DNA of 64,000 nucleotides from CALJIC01 sp039805565 (GTDB lineage Bacteria; Chloroflexota; Chloroflexia; Chloroflexales; Roseiflexaceae): positions 1 to 64,000 of the forward strand of contig JBDLTZ010000349.1 of assembly GCA_039805565.1 (NCBI GenBank). Direction: 5' to 3'. The first letter of the stretch is position 1. Each line of letters starts with the position of its first letter. The translations under genes and the position numbers were made by a program. Shown piece by piece: positions 28,654 to 37,176 of the stretch. The notes under the pieces were generated by a model that saw only the letters and a list, made by a program, of their open reading frames with translations, searched no databases and was not told where the DNA came from.

Positions 28654-29838
28654 TTTATCGTTCAGCGCCGCGACCCCCGGCAGCTCCTGGCCCTCGAGCA
28701 GCTCGAGCGACGCGCCGCCGCCGGTAGAGATGTGGCCCATCTTCTCGGCCAGCCCCGCCTGCTCCACCGCCGCCACGGAGTCGCCGCCGCCGATGATTGT
28801 CATCCCCTGCGACTCAGCCATGGCCTGCGCGACGGCGCGTGTCCCCGCCGCGAAGGGCTCCAGCTCGAAGACGCCCATCGGCCCGTTCCAGATCACGGTC
28901 TTCGCGCCGCGCACCACCTCAGCGTACTGCTTCACCGTCTCGGGACCGATGTCCAGCGCGCGCCAGCCGCCCTCCACGCCGTCCACCGGCACCACCTTGC
29001 GGCTCGCGTCGGCGCTGAAGGCGTCGGCCACAACCAGGTCCACCGGCAGCATCAGCCGCACTCCGCGCTCCTGCGCCAGGTCCAGCATCTTCTTCGCGGT
29101 TTCCACCGCGTCGGCCTCCACCAGTGAGTCGCCGAGCTGCTTGCCCTGAGCCAGCAGGAAGGTGTTCGCCATGCCACCGCCGATCAGCAGCGCGTCCACC
29201 TTGCCCAGCAGGTTCTCGATCACGCCGATCTTGTCTGAGATCTTGGCGCCGCCGATGATCGTCACGAAAGGCCGCTCGGGGCTCTCCAGCGCGCCAAGCA
29301 GCGCCTTCAGCTCAGCCTCCATAAGAAAGCCAGCCACGGCAGGCAGGAACCGGGCCACCCCCTCCGTCGAGGCGTGGGCGCGGTGGGCCGATCCGAACGC
29401 GTCGTTCACGTACACGTCGCCCAGCGCCGCGAGCTCGCGCGCCATGCCCTCGTCGTTGGCCTCCTCGCGGGCGTCGAAGCGCGTGTTCTCCAGCACCAGC
29501 ACCTCGCCCGGCCTCAGGTCCCGCGAGGCGGCCTCGGCAGCATCGCCGGTGGTGACCTTGGCGCCCTTCACAGCCGCTGCCTCGGGCAGCAGCTCGGCAA
29601 GGCGCGCCACCGCCGGGGCCAGGCGCATGCCCTCCACCACCTTGTTCTTCGGTCGCCCTAGGTGCGACATCAGGATCACCGACGCGCCGTTCTCCAGCAG
29701 GTAGCGGATCGTCGGCAGCGCCGCGCGGATGCGGGTGTCGTCCGTGATCCGGCTCTCCTCCAGCGGAACGTTGAAGTCCACGCGCACGAGCGCGCGCTTG
29801 CCCTTCCAGTCGATGTCGCGGATAGTCTGCTTGGCCAT
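28651..29838 (-). CDS. pgk: Phosphoglycerate kinase
   Basis: 395 residues from ATG 29838, with aaggagg upstream; longer frames to 30051 cross the intergenic hairpins. Converts 1,3-bisphosphoglycerate and ADP to 3-phosphoglycerate and ATP. Substrate motifs RVDFNVPLEE, SHLGRPK and NDAFGSAHRAHAST, nucleotide site IIGGAKISDKIGVIENLL, and the C-terminal IIGGGDSVAAVEQAG. Length is typical. No other glycolytic gene adjoins it here. Confidence 0.97.
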   Translation of the reverse strand: MAKQTIRDIDWKGKRALVRVDFNVPLEESRITDDTRIRAALPTIRYLLENGASVILMSHLGRPKNKVVEGMRLAPAVARLAELLPEAAAVKGAKVTTGDAAEAASRDLRPGEVLVLENTRFDAREEANDEGMARELAALGDVYVNDAFGSAHRAHASTEGVARFLPAVAGFLMEAELKALLGALESPERPFVTIIGGAKISDKIGVIENLLGKVDALLIGGGMANTFLLAQGKQLGDSLVEADAVETAKKMLDLAQERGVRLMLPVDLVVADAFSADASRKVVPVDGVEGGWRALDIGPETVKQYAEVVRGAKTVIWNGPMGVFELEPFAAGTRAVAQAMAESQGMTIIGGGDSVAAVEQAGLAEKMGHISTGGGASLELLEGQELPGVAALNDK

Positions 29839-29946
29839 TATGCTCCTCCTTCCGGAGTGTGATACGTGCGGGGTTTGGGCTATTGTAGCACAGCGCCTGC
29901 GGCGGGCTGCCGCTGTACGCGGCGGGCGCTCCGCCCCGCTCCCCGG

Positions 29947-29968
29947 GCAAGGGGGCACGCCCCCTTGC
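29947..29968. repeat. Perfect GC-rich inverted repeat upstream of pgk
   Basis: gcaaggggg (29947-29955) and cccccttgc (29960-29968) form a 9-bp stem with a cacg loop, followed by further GC palindromes. It lies between divergent pgk and the candidate RNA. No function is apparent. Confidence 0.6.
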
Positions 29969-30007
29969 ATCCCCCGCCGGGGCTCGGTCGCCCCTGGACC
30001 CAGCAGT

Positions 30008-30016
30008 TGGTACACT
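30008..30016 (+). promoter_or_regulatory. Extended -10 (TGGTACACT) before the candidate structured RNA
   Basis: The same TGG-TACANT form recurs at 30244-30252 before the M16 protease. A start here would fall near 30023, exactly where the first predicted stem begins. Confidence 0.45.
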
Positions 30017-30022
30017 ACCAGA

Positions 30023-30245
30023 CCGACATCAGCCGGAACGACACTGAGCAAACATCAGAAGAGATTCTGGGCGCGGACTACTCACCAATTGCGTCACCGT
30101 GATGTCGGCATAGTAGTGCTCCCCTCGCCCCACACGCACGCTGCCTGTGCCAAGGCAGAGCACAAGAGGGTCGGGGAAACCTCCCCGGTGAAGACCGAGG
30201 ATGCCTCGGACCACACCCCGAGAAGGCGCACCAGCCCCGCCTTTG
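30023..30245 (+). ncRNA. Candidate structured noncoding RNA
   Basis: In order: P1 ccgacatca (30023-30031) with tgatgtcgg (30100-30108). Inside P1's loop is a hairpin cagaa-GAGA-ttctg (30056-30069) with a GNRA tetraloop. actact (30077-30082), also in the P1 loop, can pair with agtagt (30112-30117) outside it, making a pseudoknot. Then ctgcct/aggcag (30141-30158), cgggga/tccccg with loop aacc (30172-30187), ccgagg/cctcgg with loop atg (30195-30209), and a final aaggcg/cgcctt (30223-30243) ending in TTT. I could not match it to tmRNA, 6S, SRP, RNase P or a riboswitch class. It could instead be a leader of the protease mRNA. Confidence 0.35.
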
Positions 30246-30252
30246 GTACAAT
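30244..30252 (+). promoter_or_regulatory. Extended -10 (TGGTACAAT) of the M16 protease gene
   Basis: TACAAT at 30247-30252 with TG one base upstream; the ATG is 44 nt downstream. Confidence 0.55.
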
Positions 30253-30296
30253 ACCCCCAGCGACCAGCAGGCAAGACAGAGACAGAAGAGGAGCCC

Positions 30297-33197
30297 ATGG
30301 CCCACAACCACGGCTTCGAGCTCCTGCGTGAGCAGGACATCCCCGAGCTCAACACCCGCGCCAAGATCTACCTCCACACCGCCACCGGCGCCGAGCTGCT
30401 CTCACTCGAGACTGGCGACGAGAACAAGGTCTTCGGCATCACCTTCCGCACCCCGCCCGAGGACTCCACCGGCGTCGCCCACATCCTCGAGCACTCGGTC
30501 CTCTGCGGCTCGCGCAAGTACCCGATCAAAGATCCCTTCGTGCAGCTCGCCAAGGGCTCGCTCAAGACCTACCTCAACGCCGTCACCTACCCCGACAAGA
30601 CCGCCTACCCGGTCGCGTCCACCAACCTGCAGGACTTCTACAACCTCGTCGACGTCTACCTCGACGCGGTCCTTCACCCGCTCATCCCGCCAGACACCCT
30701 TATGCAGGAGGGCTGGCACTACGAGCGCACGTCTGCCGGCGAGCTCACCTTCAAGGGCGTGGTCTTCAACGAGATGAAGGGCGCCAACGCCTCGCCCGAC
30801 CGCCAGATGTACCTCGCCACCCAGAACGCGCTCCTGCCCGACACCACCTACGCCGTGGACTCGGGCGGCAGCCCGGCCAGCATCCCGGACCTGACCTACG
30901 AGCAGTTCAAGGGCTTCCACGAGCGCTTCTACCACCCGTCCAACGCGCGAATCTTTTTCTACGGAGATGACCCGCCCGAGGAGCGGCTGCGCCGCCTCGG
31001 CGCGGCGCTCGCCGAGTTCCAGCGCCGCGAGGTGGACTCGTCCATCACGACCCAGCCCCCCTTCCCCGAGCCGCGCCGCGCCGCCCGCACCTACCCGGCC
31101 GGCGCCGACGCCAAGGCCATGGTCAGCGTCAGCTGGCTGCTCCCCGAGCAGCCCGACGCCGAGCTCGCCCTGGCGCTCGACGTCCTCGAGCACGCGCTCG
31201 TCGGCACCAGCGCCGCGCCGCTCCGCAAGGCGCTGATCGACTCCGGCCTCGGCGAGAACCTCACCGGCTCCGGCTTCGGCTCACTGCGCCAGGTCTACTT
31301 CACCGCCGGCCTCAAGGGGGTCCGGCCCGAGGACGCCGAGAAGGTCGAGGCGCTGATCGTCAGCACGCTCGAGCAGCTCGCGCGCGACGGCATCGACCCG
31401 CAGACCGTCGAGGCATCGCTCAACACCGCCGAGTTCCACCTGCGCGAGAACAACACCGGCTCCTACCCGCGCGGCCTCTCGCTCATGTTCCGTGCCCTCA
31501 CCACCTGGCTCTACGAGGGCGACCCGCTCGAGCCGCTGGCCTTCGAGGCGCCCCTCGCCACCCTCAAGCGCCGCCTCCAGGAGGACCCGCGCTACTTCGC
31601 CGATCTCATCCGCCGCCTGGTGCTCGACAATCCGCACCGCTCTACCGTGGTGCTCACGCCCGACACCGAGCAGGGCGAGCGCGAGGCCGCCGCCGAGCAG
31701 GAGCGGCTCGCTCAGGCGCGCGCCGCCATGACCCCCGAGCAGCTCCAGGAGATCGACGCCGTCGCCGCGCGCCTCAAGGAGCGCCAGGAGGCGCAGGACT
31801 CCCCCGAGGCGCTCGCGGCGCTCCCGTCGCTCACGCTGCGCGACCTCAGCCCGCAAATCACCACCGTCCCGATCGAGGTCGGCGAGGCCTCCAGCGCCCG
31901 CGTGCTCCACCACGACCTCTTCACCAACGGGATCGTCTACCTGGACCTCGGCATGGACCTGCGCGCCCTGCCGCCCCAGCTGCTGCCCTACGTCTCCCTC
32001 TTCGGCCGCGCCCTGCTCGAGACCGGCACCGCCACCATGAGCCAGGTGCAGCTCAGCCAGCGCATCGGCCGCTCCACCGGCGGCATCTCCGCAACCTCGC
32101 TGACCACCGTGATACGCGGCACCAGCGACGCCGCGGGCCGGATGCTCCTGCGCGCCAAGGCCACCGTCGAGCGATCCAGCGAGCTGCTCGCCATTGTGGA
32201 CGAGGTGCTCCGCACTGCCCGCCTCGATAACCGCGACCGCGTCCGCCAGATCGTGCTGGAGGAGAAAGCCTCGCGCGAGGCCGGGATCGTGCCCAGCGGC
32301 CACTCGATCGCCGCCTCCCGCCTGCGCGCGGGGCTCAACCAGGCCGACTGGGCCGGCGAGCAGATCAGCGGCTTCAGCTACCTCCAGTCCCTCCGCGGGC
32401 TCGCCGCGGCCATCGATGAGGACTGGCCCGCCGTCCAGAGCAGCCTGGAGCAGATCCGCACCGCGCTCCTCACCCGCCGCGCGCTCGTCGCCAACGTCAC
32501 CGTGGATGCCGCCGGCTGGGCGCAGATCCGGCCCCAGCTCGAGGCATTCATCGCCGCCCTGCCAGACCCGGCGCCGGCCACATCCGCCTGGCACACCGCC
32601 GGCGGCGACGGTGAGGGGCTTACCATCCCCGCGCAGGTCAACTACGTGGCCAAGGGCGCCGACCTCTACCGCCTCGGCTACCGGCTCCACGGCTCGGCCC
32701 TGGTGGTGAGCCGCTACCTGCGCACTGCCTGGCTCTGGGAGCAGATCCGCGAGCAGGGCGGCGCCTACGGCGCGTTCAGCATCTTCGAGCCGCGCTCCGG
32801 CACCTTCACCTACGTCTCCTACCGCGACCCCAACCTGCTGCGCACGCTCGACGTCTACGACCAGACGCCGGACTACCTGCGCCGCCTCCAGCTCAGCGAG
32901 ACCGAGCTGACACGCGCGATCATCGGCACCATCAGCGACCTCGACGCCTACCAGCTCCCCGACGCCAAGGGCTTCACGTCGATGCTGCGCCACCTCACCG
33001 GCGACGACGACGCCTACCGCCAGCGCATCCGCGACGAGGTGCTCGGCACCACCCTGGCGGACTTCCGGCGCTTCGCCGACACGCTCGACCTTGTGCGCGA
33101 GCACGGGCGGGTGGTGGTGCTTGGCGGCGAGGCGGCCATCAGCGCGGCCGCCACCGAGCGCCCCGGCCTGATCAAGGAGGTCACCAAGGCCCTGTAG
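30297..33197 (+). CDS. M16C-family zinc metalloprotease (presequence protease-like)
   Basis: 966 residues from ATG 30297 (gaggag before). Inverted zinc motif HILEH near residue 63 (AHILEHSVLCGSRKYPIKDP) with a distal Glu in FNEMKGA. The family-typical PYASPDRQ-like region follows (GANASPDRQMYLATQNALLP). Two M16 halves are joined by a hinge (about 490-560), then an inactive half with the substrate-binding motif QGGAYGAFSIFEPRSGTF. The length matches single-chain PreP/CYM1 proteases that degrade free peptides. There is no signal peptide, so it is probably cytosolic. Confidence 0.93.
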   Translation: MAHNHGFELLREQDIPELNTRAKIYLHTATGAELLSLETGDENKVFGITFRTPPEDSTGVAHILEHSVLCGSRKYPIKDPFVQLAKGSLKTYLNAVTYPDKTAYPVASTNLQDFYNLVDVYLDAVLHPLIPPDTLMQEGWHYERTSAGELTFKGVVFNEMKGANASPDRQMYLATQNALLPDTTYAVDSGGSPASIPDLTYEQFKGFHERFYHPSNARIFFYGDDPPEERLRRLGAALAEFQRREVDSSITTQPPFPEPRRAARTYPAGADAKAMVSVSWLLPEQPDAELALALDVLEHALVGTSAAPLRKALIDSGLGENLTGSGFGSLRQVYFTAGLKGVRPEDAEKVEALIVSTLEQLARDGIDPQTVEASLNTAEFHLRENNTGSYPRGLSLMFRALTTWLYEGDPLEPLAFEAPLATLKRRLQEDPRYFADLIRRLVLDNPHRSTVVLTPDTEQGEREAAAEQERLAQARAAMTPEQLQEIDAVAARLKERQEAQDSPEALAALPSLTLRDLSPQITTVPIEVGEASSARVLHHDLFTNGIVYLDLGMDLRALPPQLLPYVSLFGRALLETGTATMSQVQLSQRIGRSTGGISATSLTTVIRGTSDAAGRMLLRAKATVERSSELLAIVDEVLRTARLDNRDRVRQIVLEEKASREAGIVPSGHSIAASRLRAGLNQADWAGEQISGFSYLQSLRGLAAAIDEDWPAVQSSLEQIRTALLTRRALVANVTVDAAGWAQIRPQLEAFIAALPDPAPATSAWHTAGGDGEGLTIPAQVNYVAKGADLYRLGYRLHGSALVVSRYLRTAWLWEQIREQGGAYGAFSIFEPRSGTFTYVSYRDPNLLRTLDVYDQTPDYLRRLQLSETELTRAIIGTISDLDAYQLPDAKGFTSMLRHLTGDDDAYRQRIRDEVLGTTLADFRRFADTLDLVREHGRVVVLGGEAAISAAATERPGLIKEVTKAL

Positions 33198-33251
33198 GGA
33201 CGAACCTGTATTCGCCTTCCTAGCTTCGGGCGCAGCTTCGACGCTGGCGCG

Positions 33252-33282
33252 AACGGGTGTGGTCCTATGGGCCACGCCCGTT
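33252..33282 (+). terminator. Terminator of the M16 protease gene
   Basis: aacgggtgtggtcc pairs with gggccacgcccgtt around a TAT loop, with two G-U pairs and a ttgtcatgt tail. It lies in a 350-bp gap (33198-33547) that also holds a heptamer repeat, a sigma-54-like element and an extended -10. Confidence 0.75.
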
Positions 33283-33403
33283 GTCATGTCCCGCACCTTT
33301 GGCCGGAATAATCGCTCTCCACCACGCACCATCCATATACTCACCGACTTTCAGGGGCCGAGTGCGGCCCGACGCACTGGCGCCTCCGCCCAGAAGTTCC
33401 GTT

Positions 33404-33431
33404 TTCAGCGTTCGGCGCTCAGCCTTTGGTC
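33404..33431 (+). repeat. Heptamer repeat in the M16-DUF697 intergenic region
   Basis: Units ttcagcg, ttcggcg, ctcagcc, tttggtc in exact 7-bp phase; related to the gaacgct/ctcagca families. Confidence 0.65.
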
Positions 33432-33435
33432 TCGC

Positions 33436-33451
33436 TGGCACGCTCAATGCT
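33436..33451 (+). promoter_or_regulatory. Third sigma-54-like element
   Basis: TGGCACGCTCAATGCT keeps GG-N10-GC and differs from the consensus at one position of the -12 box. It is 97 nt before the DUF697 gene, which also has an extended -10. Confidence 0.3.
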
Positions 33452-33515
33452 TGAACCTCTAGCAGCGCGCCATAGCAGTTTCACCTTGAGGTCAGGTAGG
33501 CTTCGGAAATCAGCG

Positions 33516-33524
33516 TGCTATAAT
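33516..33524 (+). promoter_or_regulatory. Extended -10 promoter of the DUF697 gene
   Basis: TGCTATAAT with TATAAT at 33519-33524, 23 nt before the first candidate start codon. Confidence 0.6.
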
Positions 33525-33547
33525 CGGATCGTGAGCATCTAACCATT

Positions 33548-34747
33548 TTGAAACCAGTGGTGGTGGCTGTGCCAAAGTGGAGCGACTTCGGCGGTATCTG
33601 GACAACCTTACGTGACGTGGACGTCAACGCGATCCGCGAGGAGGCCGAGCGGCCGATCGCGTTCGCCTGCGTCGGGCACGAGACGGCCCTGGCCGACGTC
33701 AGCCGGCTGCTGAGCGAGAACGACGACCGCTACCCCGCGTCCGGGCCGTCGCCGCTCATCATCATGCCGCTCGCCGAGGCAGCCACCCACGCAGACCGGC
33801 TCCGCGGCGTGAGCCTGCTCATTCTGGCGGTGGATGCCCGCCGCGGGCTCACCCCAGCCGAGGCCGCCGCCTTCGGGCGGGCAGAGGCGCTCGCCACGCC
33901 CTACCTCGTGACGCTCGTCGGCGCCCACGCCCCCGGCGCCCGCGTCGAGGGGCTTCCCCCGGCCGCGGCCGCGCGGGCAATCAGCATCGCCGACCCGTCC
34001 GCCCTCGACGCCGCCGACAAGCTCGCCAACGAAGTGCTGCGGCGCCTGCCCTCCGAGCTGCACATGGCCGCCGCGCGCCGCCTCCCGGGCCTGCGCGCCG
34101 TCTATGCACGCGAGCTGATCGGCAACTCCTCGTTCAGCAACGCTACCTATGCGCTCGCCTCCGGGCTCCCCGAGCAGATCCCGATCCTCGGCGTGCCCTT
34201 CGCCGCCGCCGACATGATCGTGCTCACCAAGAACCAGGCGATGCTCACCTACCGCCTTGCACTGGCCTACGGCGCGCCCCCCGAGTTCCAGGCGCGTATC
34301 GCCGAGATCCTGCCGGTGATCGGCGGCGGCTTCCTCTGGCGCCAGGCCGCCCGCAGCCTCGTCGGCCTCATCCCCGTGTGGGGCCTGGTGCCTAAGGTCA
34401 GCGTCGCCTACGCCGGCACCTACACCACCGGCGTTGCCGCCTGGCGCTGGTACGAGCGCGGCGAGGTCGCCTCCACCGACCAGCTGCGCCGCATCTCGTC
34501 CGAGGCGCTGGCGATCGGCCGCGCGCGCACCGCAGAGATCATCGCTCGGGCGCGCCCCCAGCACACGTCAGGTGAGAGCTCCACCTCCGGCGAAGGACCA
34601 CTCGACCGGGCCCGTGCGATCGGCTCGGGCATCTGGAGCGGCGTCCGCGACCGTCTGCCGCGCCTCCGGCGCACGCGCGATCTCCCGGGCCGCCAGCGCA
34701 CCGACGTTGACGAACCCGAGCCCCAGCCCCGGCCCGAGACCAAGTAG
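33548..34747 (+). CDS. DUF697/YcjF-like membrane protein
   Basis: 399 residues if it starts at TTG 33548; GTG 33569 is an alternative with ggtgg upstream. The N-terminal half reads like an inactive small GTPase-type domain (IAFACVGHETALADVSRLLS; LLILAVDARRGLTPAEAAAF) without P-loop lysine or Walker motifs. The middle (about 175-300) has two to three hydrophobic segments of DUF697 type (IPILGVPFAAADMIVLTKNQ; LVGLIPVWGLVPKVSVAYAG). The C-terminus is basic and Pro-rich. It lies 52 bp upstream of murA, so an envelope role is plausible but unproven. Confidence 0.7.
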   Translation: MKPVVVAVPKWSDFGGIWTTLRDVDVNAIREEAERPIAFACVGHETALADVSRLLSENDDRYPASGPSPLIIMPLAEAATHADRLRGVSLLILAVDARRGLTPAEAAAFGRAEALATPYLVTLVGAHAPGARVEGLPPAAAARAISIADPSALDAADKLANEVLRRLPSELHMAAARRLPGLRAVYARELIGNSSFSNATYALASGLPEQIPILGVPFAAADMIVLTKNQAMLTYRLALAYGAPPEFQARIAEILPVIGGGFLWRQAARSLVGLIPVWGLVPKVSVAYAGTYTTGVAAWRWYERGEVASTDQLRRISSEALAIGRARTAEIIARARPQHTSGESSTSGEGPLDRARAIGSGIWSGVRDRLPRLRRTRDLPGRQRTDVDEPEPQPRPETK

Positions 34748-34799
34748 AAACGCATCGCACCATTCGTCTATTCGCCTTTCGCCCGTTACTGGAGGCTCT

Positions 34800-36089
34800 G
34801 TGGAACGCTTCGTCATCGAGGGTGGGCACTGCCTGAGCGGCAGCATCGCCCCGGCCGGCAACAAGAATGCGGCACTCCCCCTGCTCGCCGCCACGCTGCT
34901 GACCAACCACGAGGTCACCCTCGAGAACATCCCCCGCATCGGCGATGTCGCCACCAAGCTCAAGCTGTTGCGCCAGCTAGGCGCCCGCGTTGAGCCCGCC
35001 GGCGAGCACCGCTGGTCCATCTCGGCTCACGACGTCGCGGAGATCCAGCCGGACGCCGGCCTGGCCCGGCGCATCCGGACCTCGGCGCTGCTCGCCGGCC
35101 CACTCCTCGCCCGCCGTGGCCACGTGGTCCTGCCGCGTCCAGGCGGCGACGCGATCGGCCGGCGCCGGCTCGACACTCACTTCCACGCGCTCACCGCGCT
35201 CGGAGCCGCCCTCGAGGTGACACCCTCCTCGTACCACCTGCGCGCCGACCGGCTGCGCGGCACCGATATCTTCCTTGACGAGATGAGCGTCACCGGCACC
35301 GAGCAGGCGGTGATGGCCGCCGTGCTGGCAGAGGGCACCACCACCATCGGCAACGCCGCCTCCGAGCCGCACGTGCAGGACCTCTGCCGCTTCCTCAACA
35401 CCCTCGGCGCGCGCATCAGCGGCATCGGTACCAACCTCCTCACCATCGAGGGCGTCACCAGCCTCGGCGGCGGCTGCTATCGCATCGGTCCTGACTTTAT
35501 GGAGGTCGCCTCGTTCATCGGCCTCGCAGCGGTCACGCGCAGCGCCATCCGCATCTGTGACGCGCGCCCCGAGGAGCACCGCATGACCCGCATTCAGTTC
35601 GGGCGGCTCGGTGTGCGCTGGCACGATGAGGGGCGCGATATCGTCGTCCCGGCAGAGCAGGAGCTCTGCGTGCAGGAGGACATGCACGGCGCCATCCCGA
35701 AGATCGACTCGATGCCCTGGCCGGGGTTCAACCCGGACCTGATCAGCATCGCGCTCGTGGTGGCCACGCAGGCCAGCGGCACCGTCCTCATCCACGAGAA
35801 GATGTTCGAGAGCCGTCTGTTCTTCGTGGACCGGCTGATCAGCATGGGCGCACGCATCGTGCTGTGCGACCCGCACCGCGCGGTGGTGGCCGGCCCCAGC
35901 AAGCTCTACGGGGAGCCCGAGGGGCTCCCCAGCCCCGATATCCGCGCCGGCATGGCCCTGCTGATCGCGTCGCTCGCAGCCCAGGGGCGCAGCGTGATCT
36001 ACAACATCGGCCAGATCGACCGGGGCTACGAGCGGATCGACGAGCGCCTGCGCTCTCTCGGCGCCCACATCCAGCGCACCCAGGAGTAG
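34800..36089 (+). CDS. murA: UDP-N-acetylglucosamine 1-carboxyvinyltransferase with Cys-to-Asp active site
   Basis: 429 residues from GTG 34800 (ggagg 4 nt before). First committed step of peptidoglycan synthesis: PEP plus UDP-GlcNAc gives enolpyruvyl-UDP-GlcNAc. Conserved Lys/Asn in AGNKNAALPLLAATLL, the D305-equivalent in FNPDL, the Arg-397-equivalent in DIRAGMALLIAS, and YERIDERLRSLGA near the end. The catalytic loop reads PGGDAIG: Asp117 (codon 35148-35150) stands where most MurA have the fosfomycin-alkylated Cys. Asp variants elsewhere are active and fosfomycin-resistant. The following loop (RRRLD) also differs from the usual ARPVD. Confidence 0.92.
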   Translation: MERFVIEGGHCLSGSIAPAGNKNAALPLLAATLLTNHEVTLENIPRIGDVATKLKLLRQLGARVEPAGEHRWSISAHDVAEIQPDAGLARRIRTSALLAGPLLARRGHVVLPRPGGDAIGRRRLDTHFHALTALGAALEVTPSSYHLRADRLRGTDIFLDEMSVTGTEQAVMAAVLAEGTTTIGNAASEPHVQDLCRFLNTLGARISGIGTNLLTIEGVTSLGGGCYRIGPDFMEVASFIGLAAVTRSAIRICDARPEEHRMTRIQFGRLGVRWHDEGRDIVVPAEQELCVQEDMHGAIPKIDSMPWPGFNPDLISIALVVATQASGTVLIHEKMFESRLFFVDRLISMGARIVLCDPHRAVVAGPSKLYGEPEGLPSPDIRAGMALLIASLAAQGRSVIYNIGQIDRGYERIDERLRSLGAHIQRTQE

Positions 36090-36107
36090 CGCAACGGACA
36101 CAACGAA

Positions 36108-36141
36108 GAGTGCCGGCAGCTCTTGAGAGCTACCGGCACTC
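36108..36141. terminator. Bidirectional terminator between murA and the minus-strand membrane-protein gene
   Basis: gagtgccggcagctc (36108-36122) pairs with gagctaccggcactc (36127-36141), with one C-A mismatch and a ttga loop. The minus side continues TTCGTTG. Confidence 0.8.
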
Positions 36142-36169
36142 GCTATGGCACTCAGGTAAGAGTGTCGCT

Positions 36170-36616
36170 TTAGCTGCTCAGGATACGGTAGATCACCAGC
36201 GTCCGCTCGCCGTTGCTGTCCCGCGCCAGCACCTCGATCTGCTGCTGGGAGACCGCGCCGCGGCTCAGCGGGTCGAACCCCGTACGACCCTCGAAGTAGT
36301 AGTAGTACGTCACACCGCCAAGCGCGAAGCCGCGCACCACGCTCGAGCGCACCATGACGCCGGGGTTCACCTCGATCACTGGGTCGCTCACAGCACCATC
36401 CAGGCGCGACCACACAGCAGCGCGGAGGGTCTCGGCGTCGCCTGCCTGCGTGAGTGGGGTGCGCGCCGGGAGCACGCTCAACACCAGCAGCAGTAGGGCG
36501 GTCACCAGGATGCTCTCGAGCACGAAGAGCGTCCAGAACGTCTGTATACCGGGGCGTCGAACCACCTGTACGTCGCGCGGCATTGCGACAACGTTGGGAA
36601 CGTGTACATTGATCAC
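36170..36616 (-). CDS. Single-span membrane protein of unknown function
   Basis: 148 residues from GTG 36616, supported by gggggtgatc upstream, a near-complete anti-SD match. Short cytosolic N-terminus, one span at about 28-50 (FWTLFVLESILVTALLLLVL), then an extracytoplasmic domain with a YYYY run (GVTYYYYFEGRTGFDPLSRG). No known domain recognised. Confidence 0.65.
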   Translation of the reverse strand: MINVHVPNVVAMPRDVQVVRRPGIQTFWTLFVLESILVTALLLLVLSVLPARTPLTQAGDAETLRAAVWSRLDGAVSDPVIEVNPGVMVRSSVVRGFALGGVTYYYYFEGRTGFDPLSRGAVSQQQIEVLARDSNGERTLVIYRILSS

Positions 36617-36628
36617 GAGATCACCCCC

Positions 36629-36637
36629 TGGTATAAT
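36629..36637 (+). promoter_or_regulatory. Extended -10 (TGGTATAAT) upstream of the YggT-like gene
   Basis: TATAAT at 36632-36637 in the divergent region, preceded by TGG. The next plus-strand start is about 175 nt away, leaving a long leader in which no structure was recognised. Confidence 0.5.
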
Positions 36638-36812
36638 GCGCCTGCTCTCGTTGCTGACCTCTGCTGCTATGCTATGTAATTAAAGCTCAGCGTGCGATTG
36701 CAGAGTACTGACGCTCGACTGATACGAACTACACATTTCGTATGAGACTATCATGCAAGCCACAGGCCAGGGTTGCGGCAACGTGAGCGTCTGCGTAGTA
36801 CTGAGGTGGTGT

Positions 36813-37109
36813 GTGGAGAACGTGCGCGTCGGCGTTGTGTATCTTATCGGCGTGGTCGAGGGCCTGCTGCTTGCCAGGCTGGTACTGCGTCTCTTCGCGG
36901 CGCGGCCTGACAACCCGGCGGTCCAGGCGCTCATGGCCCTCACCAACCCGCTCAGGGCGCCGCTGATCGTGCTCGACGCGGCACAGCCGCGCTTCGGCGC
37001 AGTGCTGGAACTCTCGACACTAGTGCTGGTTGTGTTGCTGCCCGCCCTGACGGTGTTGGCGTGGCGATTGCTGAGGAGAAAGGGCGGCGTACGCGCGAGG
37101 TACGGGTAA
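36813..37109 (+). CDS. YggT-family small membrane protein
   Basis: 98 residues from GTG 36813, preceded by gaggtgg; the frame is open back to ATG 36753 but that part is unlike the family. Two hydrophobic segments (VVYLIGVVEGLLLARLVLRL at about 5-25, LVLVVLLPALTVLAWRLL near the end) flank the YggT signature region NPAVQALMALTNPLRAPLIV. YggT proteins are implicated in division or osmotic stress in other bacteria. Confidence 0.7.
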   Translation: MENVRVGVVYLIGVVEGLLLARLVLRLFAARPDNPAVQALMALTNPLRAPLIVLDAAQPRFGAVLELSTLVLVVLLPALTVLAWRLLRRKGGVRARYG

Positions 37110-37118
37110 CAGACGGGG

Positions 37119-37148
37119 TTGGGATAGTTGATCTACTATTAGTATAAC
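37119..37148 (+). promoter_or_regulatory. Sigma-A promoter of the GlsB-like gene
   Basis: TTGGGA (37119-37124), an 18-bp spacer, then TATAAC (37143-37148). The start codon is 29 nt downstream. Confidence 0.6.
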
Positions 37149-37176
37149 ACACTGTAGACGTATGAGGAGGCTGCCA

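Noticed and set aside
30141..30158. Similarity of gccaaggcaga to the SRP RNA core
   Set aside because: Only this short string matches; the paired GGAAGCA and opposite strand of the SRP core are missing.
30160..30215. Riboswitch (cobalamin, c-di-AMP or T-box type) in the M16 leader
   Set aside because: Isolated strings such as ggtgaa resemble consensus fragments, but conserved cores and spacing do not fit.
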